From CAZAGD01 sp964484485 (GTDB lineage: Bacteria; Desulfobacterota; SM23-61), in NCBI GenBank assembly GCA_964484485.1, contig CAZAGD010000220.1, forward strand, positions 1 through 33,677: a stretch of 33,677 nt of DNA. Direction: 5' to 3'. The notes beneath the pieces are model-generated. The model had not been told where the DNA came from. It did not search any database and saw only the letters and a list, made by a program, of their open reading frames with translations. Shown here piece after piece: positions 23,717 through 32,313 of the stretch (the stretch's first letter is position 1; each line of letters opens with the position of its first letter). The position numbers were made by a program, and so were the translations under genes.

Positions 23717-24724
23717 ATGCAGAAGTTTTGGCGAATAAAAACCAATTTTTCTTTTATTTTAGTGCTGTTTTTAATTTACCTTTTTTTCTTTGGGGGAATG
23801 GAAAATTCCCAGGCGCAGGAGAAAAAAACCTTGTTGAGAATGGGGGCGGTGCCCAGTGGTAGTGGGTGGTATTTTTATGCTTCCCAAACTGCCACGGTAA
23901 TATCGCAAAAGCAGCCAATTTTAGAGATTAGTGTAAGAGAAACCGGTGGGACCAGGGAGAATACCATCCGCATGAGCAAAAACGAACTGGAAATGGGGAT
24001 TAGTGAAGCTTTAGTGTCCTATGAAGCTTATAGAGGCATCGGCAGATTTAAAGATAAAGCTATCCCTAACCACCGTCTTCTTTGGAATGTAGCAACCACC
24101 TACATGCATTGGGCAGTAACCCAGGATAGCGGGATAAAGACTTTTGAGGAATTAGAGGGAAAACTTTTTAACCCCAGTACCATAGGCGGAGGGGGAGAGT
24201 ATATTACGGAGAAAGTTTTCTCATTATTAGGCTTTAAACCAAAATTTTATCGAGCAAAACTTGCCGATGCCGCCGAAGCGGTTAAAGATGGTCGCATAGT
24301 TGGCTTCAGTTATAATGGCACTTTGCCGATTCCAATTTTTGTGGAGGTCCATTCTTTCAGGCCGATCCGTCTTCTTTCGTTGAAAGAAGATCAAGCAAAG
24401 AAAGTTTCGGAGGCTTATCCATTTTTAGTTAGGAAATTAATTCCCGCCAATACTTATAAGAATGTTCCGGAAGCAGTTACTGTGGGTCTCTATTTAAATG
24501 TATGCGCTAATAAAGAAGTTCCAGATGACGTCATCTATGAAGTAGTAAAGACATACTGGAAAAATCTGCCTGAGATAGCTAAAGGGTTTCCATTAGTGGC
24601 CAATGCTAAGCCTGAAGAAACCACCATGAACGCCACCGCTCCCCTGCACAAAGGAGCTCTAAAATACTATAAAGAGTTGGGGCTTAAGATTCCTAAAGAG
24701 GCTGTTCCCCCAGAAGCTCAATGA
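23717..24724 (+). CDS. TAXI-family TRAP transporter solute-binding protein
   Basis: 335 residues. Signal peptide about 1-36: basic MQKFWRIK, hydrophobic FILVLFLIYLFFFGG, cleavage near NSQAQ. The mature domain has the TAXI layout: LLRMGAVPSGSGWYFYASQTA at the start, VRETGGTRENTIRMSKNELEMG, TFEELEGKLFNPSTIGGGGEY, and late helices around EVPDDVIYEVVKTYW. It would bind a carboxylate in the periplasm and hand it to the fused permease encoded next. The ribosome site AAAAGGAGGAG is strong. TAXI proteins have been linked to glutamate and C4-dicarboxylates in a few cases; the ligand here is unknown, probably an organic acid given the catabolic neighbours. Confidence 0.93.
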   Translation: MQKFWRIKTNFSFILVLFLIYLFFFGGMENSQAQEKKTLLRMGAVPSGSGWYFYASQTATVISQKQPILEISVRETGGTRENTIRMSKNELEMGISEALVSYEAYRGIGRFKDKAIPNHRLLWNVATTYMHWAVTQDSGIKTFEELEGKLFNPSTIGGGGEYITEKVFSLLGFKPKFYRAKLADAAEAVKDGRIVGFSYNGTLPIPIFVEVHSFRPIRLLSLKEDQAKKVSEAYPFLVRKLIPANTYKNVPEAVTVGLYLNVCANKEVPDDVIYEVVKTYWKNLPEIAKGFPLVANAKPEETTMNATAPLHKGALKYYKELGLKIPKEAVPPEAQ

Positions 24725-24784
24725 CCGGCAGTTGATCTTTGCCCCCCAGTTTTTTTAGATTTTGGATTCGGGTCAGGGAAGCTG

Positions 24785-24827
24785 AGAGGTGGTGCCGATG
24801 ATGACTCCTCCGCACCTTCCCACCTCT
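24785..24827 (+). promoter_or_regulatory. Hairpin between binding-protein and permease genes
   Basis: AGAGGT (24785-24790) pairs with ACCTCT (24822-24827), and GGTGC (24791-24795) with GCACC (24812-24816), leaving a five-base bulge. It stands in the 190-bp gap between the two transporter genes and lacks a T run. Such hairpins often hold binding-protein mRNA at a higher level than permease mRNA. Confidence 0.45.
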
Positions 24828-24914
24828 GTGAGCAAGCTTTTTTAGAAAAGGGAGGAGCTTTAAAAACTGGGGCAGGGCAGTTGAGCAGACTGACAGAATC
24901 GTTCATAATACAAA

Positions 24915-26897
24915 ATGGTTCAGCATATTGAAAAAGCGGATCGTTTAGAATTAACAAAAGCACAGATTAAAGCGATAGAGAAAGAAGAGACACCAAAGCG
25001 TAATCTCCTGGGCTTTTGGATGTATGCCATGAGGGCCATCGCCGTTACGATGGCCCTCTTCCATATTTATACTGCGGGGACGGGAGCCTGGGTTCTGCAA
25101 AATGCTATCCACTTTCTTTTTTCTTTAACGCTTATCTTCATTACCTACCCTCCTCGGAAAAGAAGCCCCCAGCGCAATGTAGTGCAAATCTGGGATGTGG
25201 TTTTAGCTATTTTAGGAATTTTAGGAAACCTATATTACCTGCTCAATTTCCAGCGCATTCTCTATGACCTGGGATATCTTGCTCCTACTCCTTTAGATAT
25301 CTTCTTTGGCGCCATAATGATCATAATTGTATTGGAAGCAGCGAGGCGTACGGTAGGATTTGTCCTGCCAATTATCGCTGCAGTTGCCCTGCTTTATGCT
25401 TATTTTGGTCCTTATTTCCCGGGGAAATGGGCACATCCTGGCTTTGGTGTGAAAGACATAATCGCCAGTCTTTACCTTGGGGAATTAGGCATCTACGGGG
25501 CCATCATGCGAGTTTCGGCTAATGTGATTGCTATTTTTGTCATCTTTGGAGGATTATTAGTGCAAACCGGAGGGGGAGATGTTTTTATTCGTTTGGCCTA
25601 TGCCTTAACTGGCCGATTAACCGGAGGTCCTCCTAAGGTCTCGGTAATTTCCAGTATGCTCTTTGGCATGATTAGCGGGTCCACAGCAGCTAATGTAGCT
25701 ACCACTGGGGTTTTCACCATTCCTTTAATGAAGTCTAAAGGGTATAAACCCTACTTCGCTGGGGCTGTAGAAGCAGCTGCTTCCTCGGGGGGGCAGATTA
25801 TGCCGCCTATCATGGGGGCCGCCGCTTTTATTATGGCGGATATTTTGGGCATATCCTATTTCAAGATCGCTGCGGCCGCCTTAATTCCGGCTATCCTTTA
25901 TTATTTGGGATGCTGGATGGCCGTGCAATTTGAAGCAAAACGCTTAGGAATTCCGGCTGATCCTCAAGCGGGGAAGATGCCCCTTAGAGAAATGTTGGCC
26001 GGAAGCCATACTCTTTTTATTCCCCTGATCCTTTTGATTGTATTGTTGGTTTTGATGTATACGCCCACAACTTGTGCTTTTTGGTCTTTTACAGCGGCTT
26101 TGATTTTATATCTTTTATCTCAGAAGAACAAAAAAGATCTTGGGAATGCCCTGCAAAGAGTGATGAAGGCATTAGAAGCGGGAGCTTATACGGCTGCCTT
26201 TGTAGCTTCCATGGCTGGCGTCGTTCAATTCATAGTAGCCGTAGTGGGTATGACTGGCTTGGCCGTAAAGTTTTCTTCTGTGATTATTGCCTTAAGTGGG
26301 CAATCCCTGATGATTGCTTTAATTTTAGGAATGATCGTTACGATTATTTTAGGTATGGGCGTGCCTACTGTGGCCGCCTATATTTTGGGAGTCTCCATTG
26401 TCGCCGGAGCTTTTATTAATGTAGGTATTGAATTGATGTCTGCCCATCTTTTTATATTCTATTACGGAGTCTTAGCAGGAGTAACACCTCCCGTGGCCCT
26501 GGGAGCGTATGTGGGCGCAGCAATTGCGGGAGCACATTGGATGAAAACCGCCTTAACTGCTTGCCGAATTGGTTTCGCTGGATTCTTAGTTCCTTTTATG
26601 TTTGTCTATAATCCACCCTTGCTCGGCAAAGGACCAATATTATGGGTGCTGGTTGCTTTTTTCTCGGCCTGTATAGGGGTGGTGGCTTTGGCAGGAGCAA
26701 TGATAGGATATTTGATCAGGCCTGCTAATATTGTCGAGAGGGTCTTGCTCTTTGCTACGGCCATAGCTTTAATCGATTCGCGTTTCACTACTGATCTCAT
26801 TGGTTATACTTTATTTGGCATAACATTCCTTTTGCAGAAATTCTGGAATTGGCGTCCTCAAGAAGCCCTATCCGCTCCCCAATTCCTTAAAGAATAG
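24915..26897 (+). CDS. TRAP transporter fused permease (DctQM-like)
   Basis: 660 residues, the usual size of TAXI-associated fused permeases, with about 16-18 membrane segments: a DctQ-like four-helix part first (about 30-165), then the large DctM part. Landmarks: TGGGDVFIRLAYALTGRLTG, SGSTAANVATTGVFTIPLMK, AAASSGGQIMPPIMGAAAF in the first half, and GMGVPTVAAYILG and YYGVLAGVTPPVALGAY in the second. These paired helical hairpins form the substrate path. It imports the ligand of the TAXI protein with sodium or proton co-transport. The start codon has no clear ribosome site. The methyltransferase gene follows 62 bp later. Confidence 0.93.
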   Translation: MVQHIEKADRLELTKAQIKAIEKEETPKRNLLGFWMYAMRAIAVTMALFHIYTAGTGAWVLQNAIHFLFSLTLIFITYPPRKRSPQRNVVQIWDVVLAILGILGNLYYLLNFQRILYDLGYLAPTPLDIFFGAIMIIIVLEAARRTVGFVLPIIAAVALLYAYFGPYFPGKWAHPGFGVKDIIASLYLGELGIYGAIMRVSANVIAIFVIFGGLLVQTGGGDVFIRLAYALTGRLTGGPPKVSVISSMLFGMISGSTAANVATTGVFTIPLMKSKGYKPYFAGAVEAAASSGGQIMPPIMGAAAFIMADILGISYFKIAAAALIPAILYYLGCWMAVQFEAKRLGIPADPQAGKMPLREMLAGSHTLFIPLILLIVLLVLMYTPTTCAFWSFTAALILYLLSQKNKKDLGNALQRVMKALEAGAYTAAFVASMAGVVQFIVAVVGMTGLAVKFSSVIIALSGQSLMIALILGMIVTIILGMGVPTVAAYILGVSIVAGAFINVGIELMSAHLFIFYYGVLAGVTPPVALGAYVGAAIAGAHWMKTALTACRIGFAGFLVPFMFVYNPPLLGKGPILWVLVAFFSACIGVVALAGAMIGYLIRPANIVERVLLFATAIALIDSRFTTDLIGYTLFGITFLLQKFWNWRPQEALSAPQFLKE

Positions 26898-26959
26898 GTT
26901 GCTTTTAAATAATAAACAGGTTAAGTTGAAGGGCATTAGAGTTTTTAAAAGAGGGACTT

Positions 26960-27643
26960 TTGCCAGAAAAAAAGAGGAAGCAATTATTCGATGAATGGCC
27001 GGAAAAGTATGACCGCTGGTTTTCTACTCCTTTAGGCACTTTAATAAGAGATTACGAAAGCCAGCTCATAATGGATTTTTTGCAGCCAGTCCCTGGGGAA
27101 TTAATCTTAGATGCTGGTTGTGGGACAGGTGTTTTTACTTTAGATATTTTGGCCAAAGAGACGAAGGTAATCGGAGTGGATATTTCTTTACCCATGATCA
27201 AAAAGGCTAAAGACAAAATGCGGGGGACTAAATTTCAAGCAGTTTTAGCAGATATACTGCATTTACCTTTTCCCGAAGGAATTTTCGATCGTTTAATTTC
27301 TATAACCACTTTGGAGTTCATTAGCGATGGGAAGAAGGCCGTTCGGGAAATGTTTCGGGTGACTAAGAAAGGTGGAGTCATTGTGGTGGCTACGCTTAAC
27401 AGTTTGAGTCCCTGGGCTCAGCGCCGCAAAGCCGAAGCCGAAGAAGGTTCTGTTTTTGCAAATGCTATCTTTAGATCACCAGAGGAACTTTTGGCTCTTG
27501 CCCCGGTTAAAGGACTGGCGCGCACGGCCATCCATTTCCAAAAAAATGAAGATCCTCATAGAGCTCGTTTCATTGAGGAAGAAGGACAACGGAAAAATTT
27601 AAATACCGGGGCCTTCGTAGCTGCCTCCTGGATAAAATCCTGA
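26960..27643 (+). CDS. UbiE-like class I SAM-dependent methyltransferase
   Basis: 227 residues. Motif I LILDAGCGTGVFTLDILA, acidic strand-2 end VIGVDISLPMI, LPFPEGIFDRLISITTLEF and FRVTKKGGVIVVATLN. It belongs to the UbiE/Methyltransf_11 group, which methylates small molecules. The TTG start at 26960 follows GAGGG, and no upstream ATG is in frame. It is not closely similar to the methyltransferase at 22447, but both have the same fold and both border the transporter genes. Substrate unknown. Confidence 0.85.
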   Translation: MPEKKRKQLFDEWPEKYDRWFSTPLGTLIRDYESQLIMDFLQPVPGELILDAGCGTGVFTLDILAKETKVIGVDISLPMIKKAKDKMRGTKFQAVLADILHLPFPEGIFDRLISITTLEFISDGKKAVREMFRVTKKGGVIVVATLNSLSPWAQRRKAEAEEGSVFANAIFRSPEELLALAPVKGLARTAIHFQKNEDPHRARFIEEEGQRKNLNTGAFVAASWIKS

Positions 27644-27718
27644 TTAAAATGCAATCTTCCAATATTTTTCTTCTTTCCAACAAAAGGAAAGAGGGGAATA
27701 CTCTTTTGGGAAAAATAG

Positions 27719-27789
27719 GCCTGACCGTCTAACAGTTTTGATATTTCTGGCCAGCAGGAAACAGGCGGGAGGTGGGGAGGCGAAATTAA
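27719..27789 (+). repeat. Degenerate repeat sharing TCTAACAGTTTT, copy 2
   Basis: GACCGTCTAACAGTTTTGAT followed by CTGGCCAGCAGGAAACAGGC and GGAGGTGGGGAGGCGAAATT. It aligns with 13586-13655 in the same orientation and appears to be the better-kept copy. Confidence 0.4.
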
Positions 27790-27976
27790 GAACGACGGGG
27801 ACATACTTGTCTATACCAGATAAACTTAAATAATAGCTTCCTTCTTTTAAAATAAATGACTATCTCCCCGCCCGTACCTATGAAAGAATATGTGCCTCAT
27901 TTTAATGAGCCTCTCTCCCTTCCGCCTGTATTAAGCTGGAATTTAAAAACTGATAGACGGTCGGAAAATAGGTGCG

Positions 27977-28003
27977 TTGACTTTTTATATGGGGCACTAT
28001 AAA
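27977..28003 (+). promoter_or_regulatory. Possible promoter of the MFS-panB-hydrolase genes
   Basis: TTGACT (27977-27982) and TATAAA (27998-28003) are 15 bases apart, slightly short of ideal; a TAAATT two bases later gives 17. It lies about 55 bases before the MFS start, which would make MFS, panB and hydrolase one transcript. Confidence 0.35.
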
Positions 28004-28057
28004 TTTAAGCATATTTTGCCAAAGTAACGCGCCAGGGTGGACTACAGATGAGGTTCT

Positions 28058-29356
28058 ATGAATAAAGACTTTACGCTTAAATTTCCATTTTTTTATGGCT
28101 GGGTAATTGTGGCTATCTCCTTGATAGCGATGCTCATAGCCTATGGTATTTGGTGGTCTTTTCCGGTCTTTTATGTCCACATCCTGAACGAATTTGGCTG
28201 GAGTCGGGCGAGCACAGCATCTATCTTTACTTTAGGCTCAGTCGTTTACGGTTTTGGTTCTCTTTTGGCGGGAATTTTAGTGGACCGTTTTGGTCCCCGG
28301 CGACTTCTACCGATTGCCGGTTTGCTCATTGCCTTAGGTTGTTGGATTAATTCCTTGGCCGCAGAAAAGTGGCATTTTTACGCGGCTTACGGCATTTTCA
28401 TGGGCTTAGGGGTGATTTGCACGGGCTTTGTCCCCATGACCGCTACTATTTCTAATTGGTTTACCAGAAAAAGGGGGACGGCCTTAGGAATTGGACTGGT
28501 GGGCAATGTTTCTCCTCCTTTACTTGCCTTTCCAATTCAATATTTGATTACCAGTTTGGGCTGGCGGACTTCCTTTATGGTATTAGGGGCAACTGCTTTG
28601 TTATTGATTGCGCCGCTAACTGCTATTTTTATGCGCTCCCGCCCCCAGGATATGGGTTTGCGGCCAGATGGCTTACTCGCAGAAAATGAAGCATTTCTTA
28701 ATAATGATAAGCCAGCCATTATTGCAGAAAAAAAGACAGAAATAGAAAAAGACTGGTCTCTAAAAGAGAGTATGCAAAACTTTCGGTTCTGGCTGATATT
28801 CGGCGTGATTTATACTCTGGGCATGGGCGCCGGAATAATAATGCACCATTTAGTTGCCCTGGCCGTAGATTTAGGCCATAGCGAATCTCTGGCGGCTTTC
28901 GTCTTCAGCTTAGCGGGGATTATGGCCGCCATGGGACGGTTAGGCGGATTTTTGGCGGATCGCTTGGGGCGAGAAGTCACTTTAACTATAGTTACTTTGT
29001 TATTTGTGCTGAGCGCTACTTCTCTCTTGATATTAATAAATACTCCTCAAGTATGGCCGCTTTATATTTTTGCTATCACCTTTGGCTTGGGAGGTGGATT
29101 AAGTTCTCCGGCCATAGGGGCGGGTTCTGCTGATATTTTTGGCGGAAAAAGCTTTGGGGCCATCTTGGGTTTTATAAACATCGGCTATGGAATAGGGCAG
29201 GGAATAGGCGCCTGGGCCGGAGGAGCGATATTTGATCGAACAGGGAGCTATCAATGGGCAGTCATTACGGCCTTTCCTTTGTTTATTTTGATGAGCATCT
29301 TTTTCTGGGTGGCCGCTCCCCGAAAATTTAGAAGAGAGTTGGCTAAATGGAATTAA
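28058..29356 (+). CDS. MFS transporter, oxalate/formate or monocarboxylate-like
   Basis: 432 residues and 12 predicted membrane helices. The MFS loop motif is seen between helices 2 and 3 (GILVDRFGPRRLL) and again between helices 8 and 9 (GFLADRLGREV), with a charged central loop near 205-240. The opening KFPFFYGWVIVAISLIAML and WSRASTASIFTLGSVVYG are typical of the OFA/monocarboxylate group, which moves small organic acids across the inner membrane. The panB gene start lies 17 bp after the stop. Its place in the island suggests export or uptake of a pathway acid, alongside the TRAP system. Confidence 0.9.
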   Translation: MNKDFTLKFPFFYGWVIVAISLIAMLIAYGIWWSFPVFYVHILNEFGWSRASTASIFTLGSVVYGFGSLLAGILVDRFGPRRLLPIAGLLIALGCWINSLAAEKWHFYAAYGIFMGLGVICTGFVPMTATISNWFTRKRGTALGIGLVGNVSPPLLAFPIQYLITSLGWRTSFMVLGATALLLIAPLTAIFMRSRPQDMGLRPDGLLAENEAFLNNDKPAIIAEKKTEIEKDWSLKESMQNFRFWLIFGVIYTLGMGAGIIMHHLVALAVDLGHSESLAAFVFSLAGIMAAMGRLGGFLADRLGREVTLTIVTLLFVLSATSLLILINTPQVWPLYIFAITFGLGGGLSSPAIGAGSADIFGGKSFGAILGFINIGYGIGQGIGAWAGGAIFDRTGSYQWAVITAFPLFILMSIFFWVAAPRKFRRELAKWN

Positions 29357-29373
29357 AAGAGGAGGCAAGAAAG

Positions 29374-30225
29374 ATGGAAAGGAAGAAAATAACCGTTCCG
29401 GATATTATGCAGATGAAGAAGGAAGGGAAGAAAATTACCAAGATAAACTTACATGATTATCCCACGGCGGTCTTGGCCGATCGAGCGGGAATAGATATTG
29501 TGATGATCGGCGATTCTATCGGCATGGTTGTACTCGGGTATCAGAATACTATCCCCGTCACCATGGAAGAAATGATCCACCATGCCAAAGCCGTGGCCCG
29601 GGGCGCAGGCCATTGTTTAGTAGTTTGCGATATGCCTTTTATGTCTTACCAGACCAGCATAGAGGAAGCTGTAAAAAATGCCGGGCGAATTTTGAAGGAG
29701 ACGGGGGTTGATGCCGTAAAATTGGAGGGAGGAGCTGAAATAAAAGAAAAAGTAAAAGCTATTGTGGCGGCAGGAATTCCGGTCATGGGCCATATCGGCT
29801 TAATGCCGCAAAGAGTATCTTTAATAGGTAAATATCGCGTCCAAGGCCGGGATGCGCAATCAGCCAAGCAAATACTTAAAGACGCTTTAGCCATTGAGGA
29901 AGCAGGAGCTTTTGGCATTGTCTTGGAGAGCGTGACGGCCGAGGCTGCTAAACTAATTACCCAGAGATTAAAAATTCCCACTTTGGGAGCAGGATCTGGT
30001 CCTTATTTAGATGGCCAGTCCCTTAACCTTTATGATATCCTTGGTCTCTCCCTGGGTGTGGTTCCCCGTTTTGCCAAAAAATACCTAAATTTAGCCGAAG
30101 AAATTACCCGCGTTTTGGGAGAGTTCAAGAAAGAGGTGGAAGAAGGAAAATTCCCGGCCAAAGAACATTATTTTACTATGGAGGAGAAGGAAATAAATAA
30201 ATTATGGAGAGGGCAAATTAAATAG
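29374..30225 (+). CDS. panB: 3-methyl-2-oxobutanoate hydroxymethyltransferase (ketopantoate hydroxymethyltransferase)
   Basis: 283 residues from the ATG at 29374, chosen for the GAGGAGGC site eight bases upstream; an ATG at 29347 would overlap the MFS gene and add nine residues. PanB normally joins 2-oxoisovalerate with methylene-tetrahydrofolate to give ketopantoate. Family motifs: YPTAVLADRAGIDIVMIGDS, GMVVLGYQNTIPVTMEEM, CDMPFMSYQTS, VDAVKLEGG, MGHIGLMPQ. The length is typical (about 260-290). It is 13 bp upstream of a hydrolase gene, and no panC or panD is nearby, so it may not serve pantothenate synthesis. The reaction is reversible, and retro-aldol use in catabolism is possible. Being in the phosphoenolpyruvate-mutase/isocitrate-lyase fold family, it could also act on a related substrate. 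Confidence 0.9.
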   Translation: MERKKITVPDIMQMKKEGKKITKINLHDYPTAVLADRAGIDIVMIGDSIGMVVLGYQNTIPVTMEEMIHHAKAVARGAGHCLVVCDMPFMSYQTSIEEAVKNAGRILKETGVDAVKLEGGAEIKEKVKAIVAAGIPVMGHIGLMPQRVSLIGKYRVQGRDAQSAKQILKDALAIEEAGAFGIVLESVTAEAAKLITQRLKIPTLGAGSGPYLDGQSLNLYDILGLSLGVVPRFAKKYLNLAEEITRVLGEFKKEVEEGKFPAKEHYFTMEEKEINKLWRGQIK

Positions 30226-30238
30226 AAAGGGGGAAGCT

Positions 30239-31099
30239 ATGCCCAAGGTTCTGGTTAATGGCCTAAATATTTATTATGAAGAAGCCGGGTGCGGAATTCC
30301 TATAGTTTTTGTGCACGAGTTTGCTGGGGATTGGCGCAGCTGGGAGCCCCAAATGCGTTTTTTCGCGGCGCGCTATCGAGCGATTACTTTTTCGGCCCGC
30401 GGATATTATCCTTCTGATATTCCTGATGATATAGATGCCTACTCGCAAGAAGCCCAGATAGAAGATTTAAAAGGATTGCTTGATGCGTTAAATATTGATC
30501 GCGCCCATATCTGCGGACTTTCCATGGGCAGCTATACTACTTTATTGTTCGGCCTAAAATATCCGCAGAGAGCCCGTTCGCTGACTATCGCCGGCTCAGG
30601 TTATGGCAGTGGCGCAGGAAGGGAAGAGTTTCATAAGGAGGTAGCTGAACGGGCCGAGAAGATGCTCAAGGGAGGAATGAAGGCGATCTCTGAAAGTTAT
30701 ACCCAGGGGCCGGCCCGCGTCCAGTTGCAAAATAAGAACCCGCGGGCCTGGGCGGAGTTTCGCCGCCAGTTCGAAGAACATTCCCCTAAAGGGTCAGCCT
30801 ACACTTTCTTGAGAGTCCAGGGGAGAAGGCCTTCGCTCATTGATTTAGGTGAGCAGTTGGCGAAGATGGAATTGCCTGTCCTGATTATTCTGGGGGATGA
30901 AGATGAGCGCGGTCTGGAAGGGAGCTTATTCTTAAAGAGGAATATCCCGCGTGCCGGATTAGAAATTTATCCGCGCAGCGGGCATACGGTAAACCTGGAA
31001 GAACCTGATCGATTTAATCGCTCGGTGTTAGATTTTATCACGGCGGTAGATGCCGGCCGATGGGAGGCGCGAGATCCCCGGAGCAAAAGCAATAACTAA
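30239..31099 (+). CDS. Alpha/beta hydrolase
   Basis: 286 residues. Oxyanion segment FVHEFAGDWRSW (HEF where HG is more usual), nucleophile elbow CGLSMGSYTTLL with the catalytic Ser, the acid likely in LGDEDERG, and the catalytic His in RSGHTVNLEEPDRF. This is the layout of 3-oxoadipate enol-lactonase and carboxylesterase-like enzymes, which open lactones or cleave esters, sometimes thioesters or amides, in the cytoplasm. It starts 13 bp after panB with AAAGGGGGAA upstream, so it is co-transcribed. Its stop overlaps by 4 bp with the stop of the convergent lyase gene. A lactonase or amidase step feeding a hydroxyacid to the pathway would fit; this is inference. Confidence 0.88.
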   Translation: MPKVLVNGLNIYYEEAGCGIPIVFVHEFAGDWRSWEPQMRFFAARYRAITFSARGYYPSDIPDDIDAYSQEAQIEDLKGLLDALNIDRAHICGLSMGSYTTLLFGLKYPQRARSLTIAGSGYGSGAGREEFHKEVAERAEKMLKGGMKAISESYTQGPARVQLQNKNPRAWAEFRRQFEEHSPKGSAYTFLRVQGRRPSLIDLGEQLAKMELPVLIILGDEDERGLEGSLFLKRNIPRAGLEIYPRSGHTVNLEEPDRFNRSVLDFITAVDAGRWEARDPRSKSNN

Positions 31100-32052
31100 A
31101 TAGTCCATTTCTGTTCAAAACCCTCTTTAGTTATCGGACCACGGGGAGTAGGGACTCCAACTTCTAAAATACTACTAGCCCAGGCCACATCCTTCTTTAT
31201 TCCTTGTAAATACCGACAAGCTTCTATGAGGGATGAAATTTTGATTCCGGTGGATACGCCCATTTCTTCAAACATGAATACCAGATCTTCTGTGGCTGTA
31301 TTTCCTTTAGCCCCGGGAGCAAAAGGGCATCCTCCTAATCCTCCGATGGCGCCATCATGAATGCGGATACCAGTTTCATAAGCTGCCAAAGAATTAGCCA
31401 AACCAAGTCCGCGGGTATTATGGAGGTGAACAGAAAAAATAACATCTGGAAATTCTCGGAGGCAGAGGCGGCAGGTCTCTTTTACTTCTTTGGGGTTGCC
31501 AAATCCGACAGTATCTGATAAAGACATTTCTCTTATACCTAATTCGTAAAACTTGCGGACAAAATTTAAAGTGACTTGGGCTGGAATTTTCCCTTCAAAA
31601 GGGCAGCCAAAAACGGTGGCCATGCCGACCTTAATTTGCAAATCAGGATGATTTGCTCTCAGCTCTAAAATTTTTTTGAGCTCTTCTATAGATTCAGCAG
31701 TAGTCCGCCGCACATTACTTATATTATGAGACTCACTTACCGATATCACCAGACCCAGATGACGTATCCCATTTTGCAGAGCTAACTCAGCTCCTTTTAG
31801 ATTGGGAACGAGAGCGGAAACCTCCACTCCCTCTGGTTTTATCTTTAATATTTCCCTGGCTACCTGGGCGGCGTCTTGAAATTGGGGCACAGCTTTGGGA
31901 TTAACAAAAGAGGTGATTTCTATTTTGCGTAAGCCACTTTCAGCGAGACGCCGAAAAAGTTCAATTTTAGCTTCCGTAGGAATAAAGTCCCGTATATTCT
32001 GGAGCCCATCCCGCAAAGATACATCTTTAATTATAATTTCAAGATCAGGCAT
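31096..32052 (-). CDS. Hydroxymethylglutaryl-CoA lyase-family aldolase
   Basis: 318 residues, standard for bacterial HMG-CoA lyases, which cleave 3-hydroxy-3-methylglutaryl-CoA to acetoacetate and acetyl-CoA, the last step of leucine breakdown. Seen: DVSLRDGLQNIRDFIP with the catalytic Arg/Asp, EITSFVNPKAVPQFQDA, the metal-binding FSVHLHNTRG, and the active-site Cys loop GGLGGCPFAPGAKGNTATED. The start ATG has GAGGG upstream. Its 3' end overlaps that of the hydrolase by 4 bp; it is transcribed toward the island from its own promoter side. Family members also cleave citramalyl-CoA-like or 3-hydroxy-3-methylacyl-CoA substrates, so the exact substrate here is open. Confidence 0.9.
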   Translation of the reverse strand: MPDLEIIIKDVSLRDGLQNIRDFIPTEAKIELFRRLAESGLRKIEITSFVNPKAVPQFQDAAQVAREILKIKPEGVEVSALVPNLKGAELALQNGIRHLGLVISVSESHNISNVRRTTAESIEELKKILELRANHPDLQIKVGMATVFGCPFEGKIPAQVTLNFVRKFYELGIREMSLSDTVGFGNPKEVKETCRLCLREFPDVIFSVHLHNTRGLGLANSLAAYETGIRIHDGAIGGLGGCPFAPGAKGNTATEDLVFMFEEMGVSTGIKISSLIEACRYLQGIKKDVAWASSILEVGVPTPRGPITKEGFEQKWTI

Positions 32053-32313
32053 GCATTTCCCTCATAGGCTAATTAATATTAATTGTATGTCATTATTAAT
32101 TATAGCAATTGAACTAGCCTTTTCATCTAAAATTTTATTTAAACCAAATAATTATTTTTTAGCCTAAAGAAAAGATATGATTTTCTGACTCAAAGCCAAG
32201 TAGCAAGACAAGAAATAATTGGGAAATTTTTAAAATAATCAAAAACTACTGGCGATTCAAACTCATTAATATAATTGATATTTTAGGAAAATCTAAAAAA
32301 TGCAAAATTATTC

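Larger units (their letters stand above)
27644..28057. other. Intergenic gap upstream of the MFS gene
   Basis: No gene is supported in these 414 bases. It holds a degenerate repeat at 27719-27789 related to 13586-13655, followed by GACGGGGACATACTTGTC, a phrase of the kind found at the ends of REP-associated elements, and then a possible promoter near 27977. Confidence 0.5.

Noticed and set aside
25016..25267. Plus-strand frame overlapping the TRAP permease gene
   Set aside because: Out-of-frame reading of a strongly conserved transporter gene.
29347..29373. Upstream ATG for panB
   Set aside because: It overlaps the MFS gene and lacks a good ribosome site; the ATG at 29374 has a strong one.
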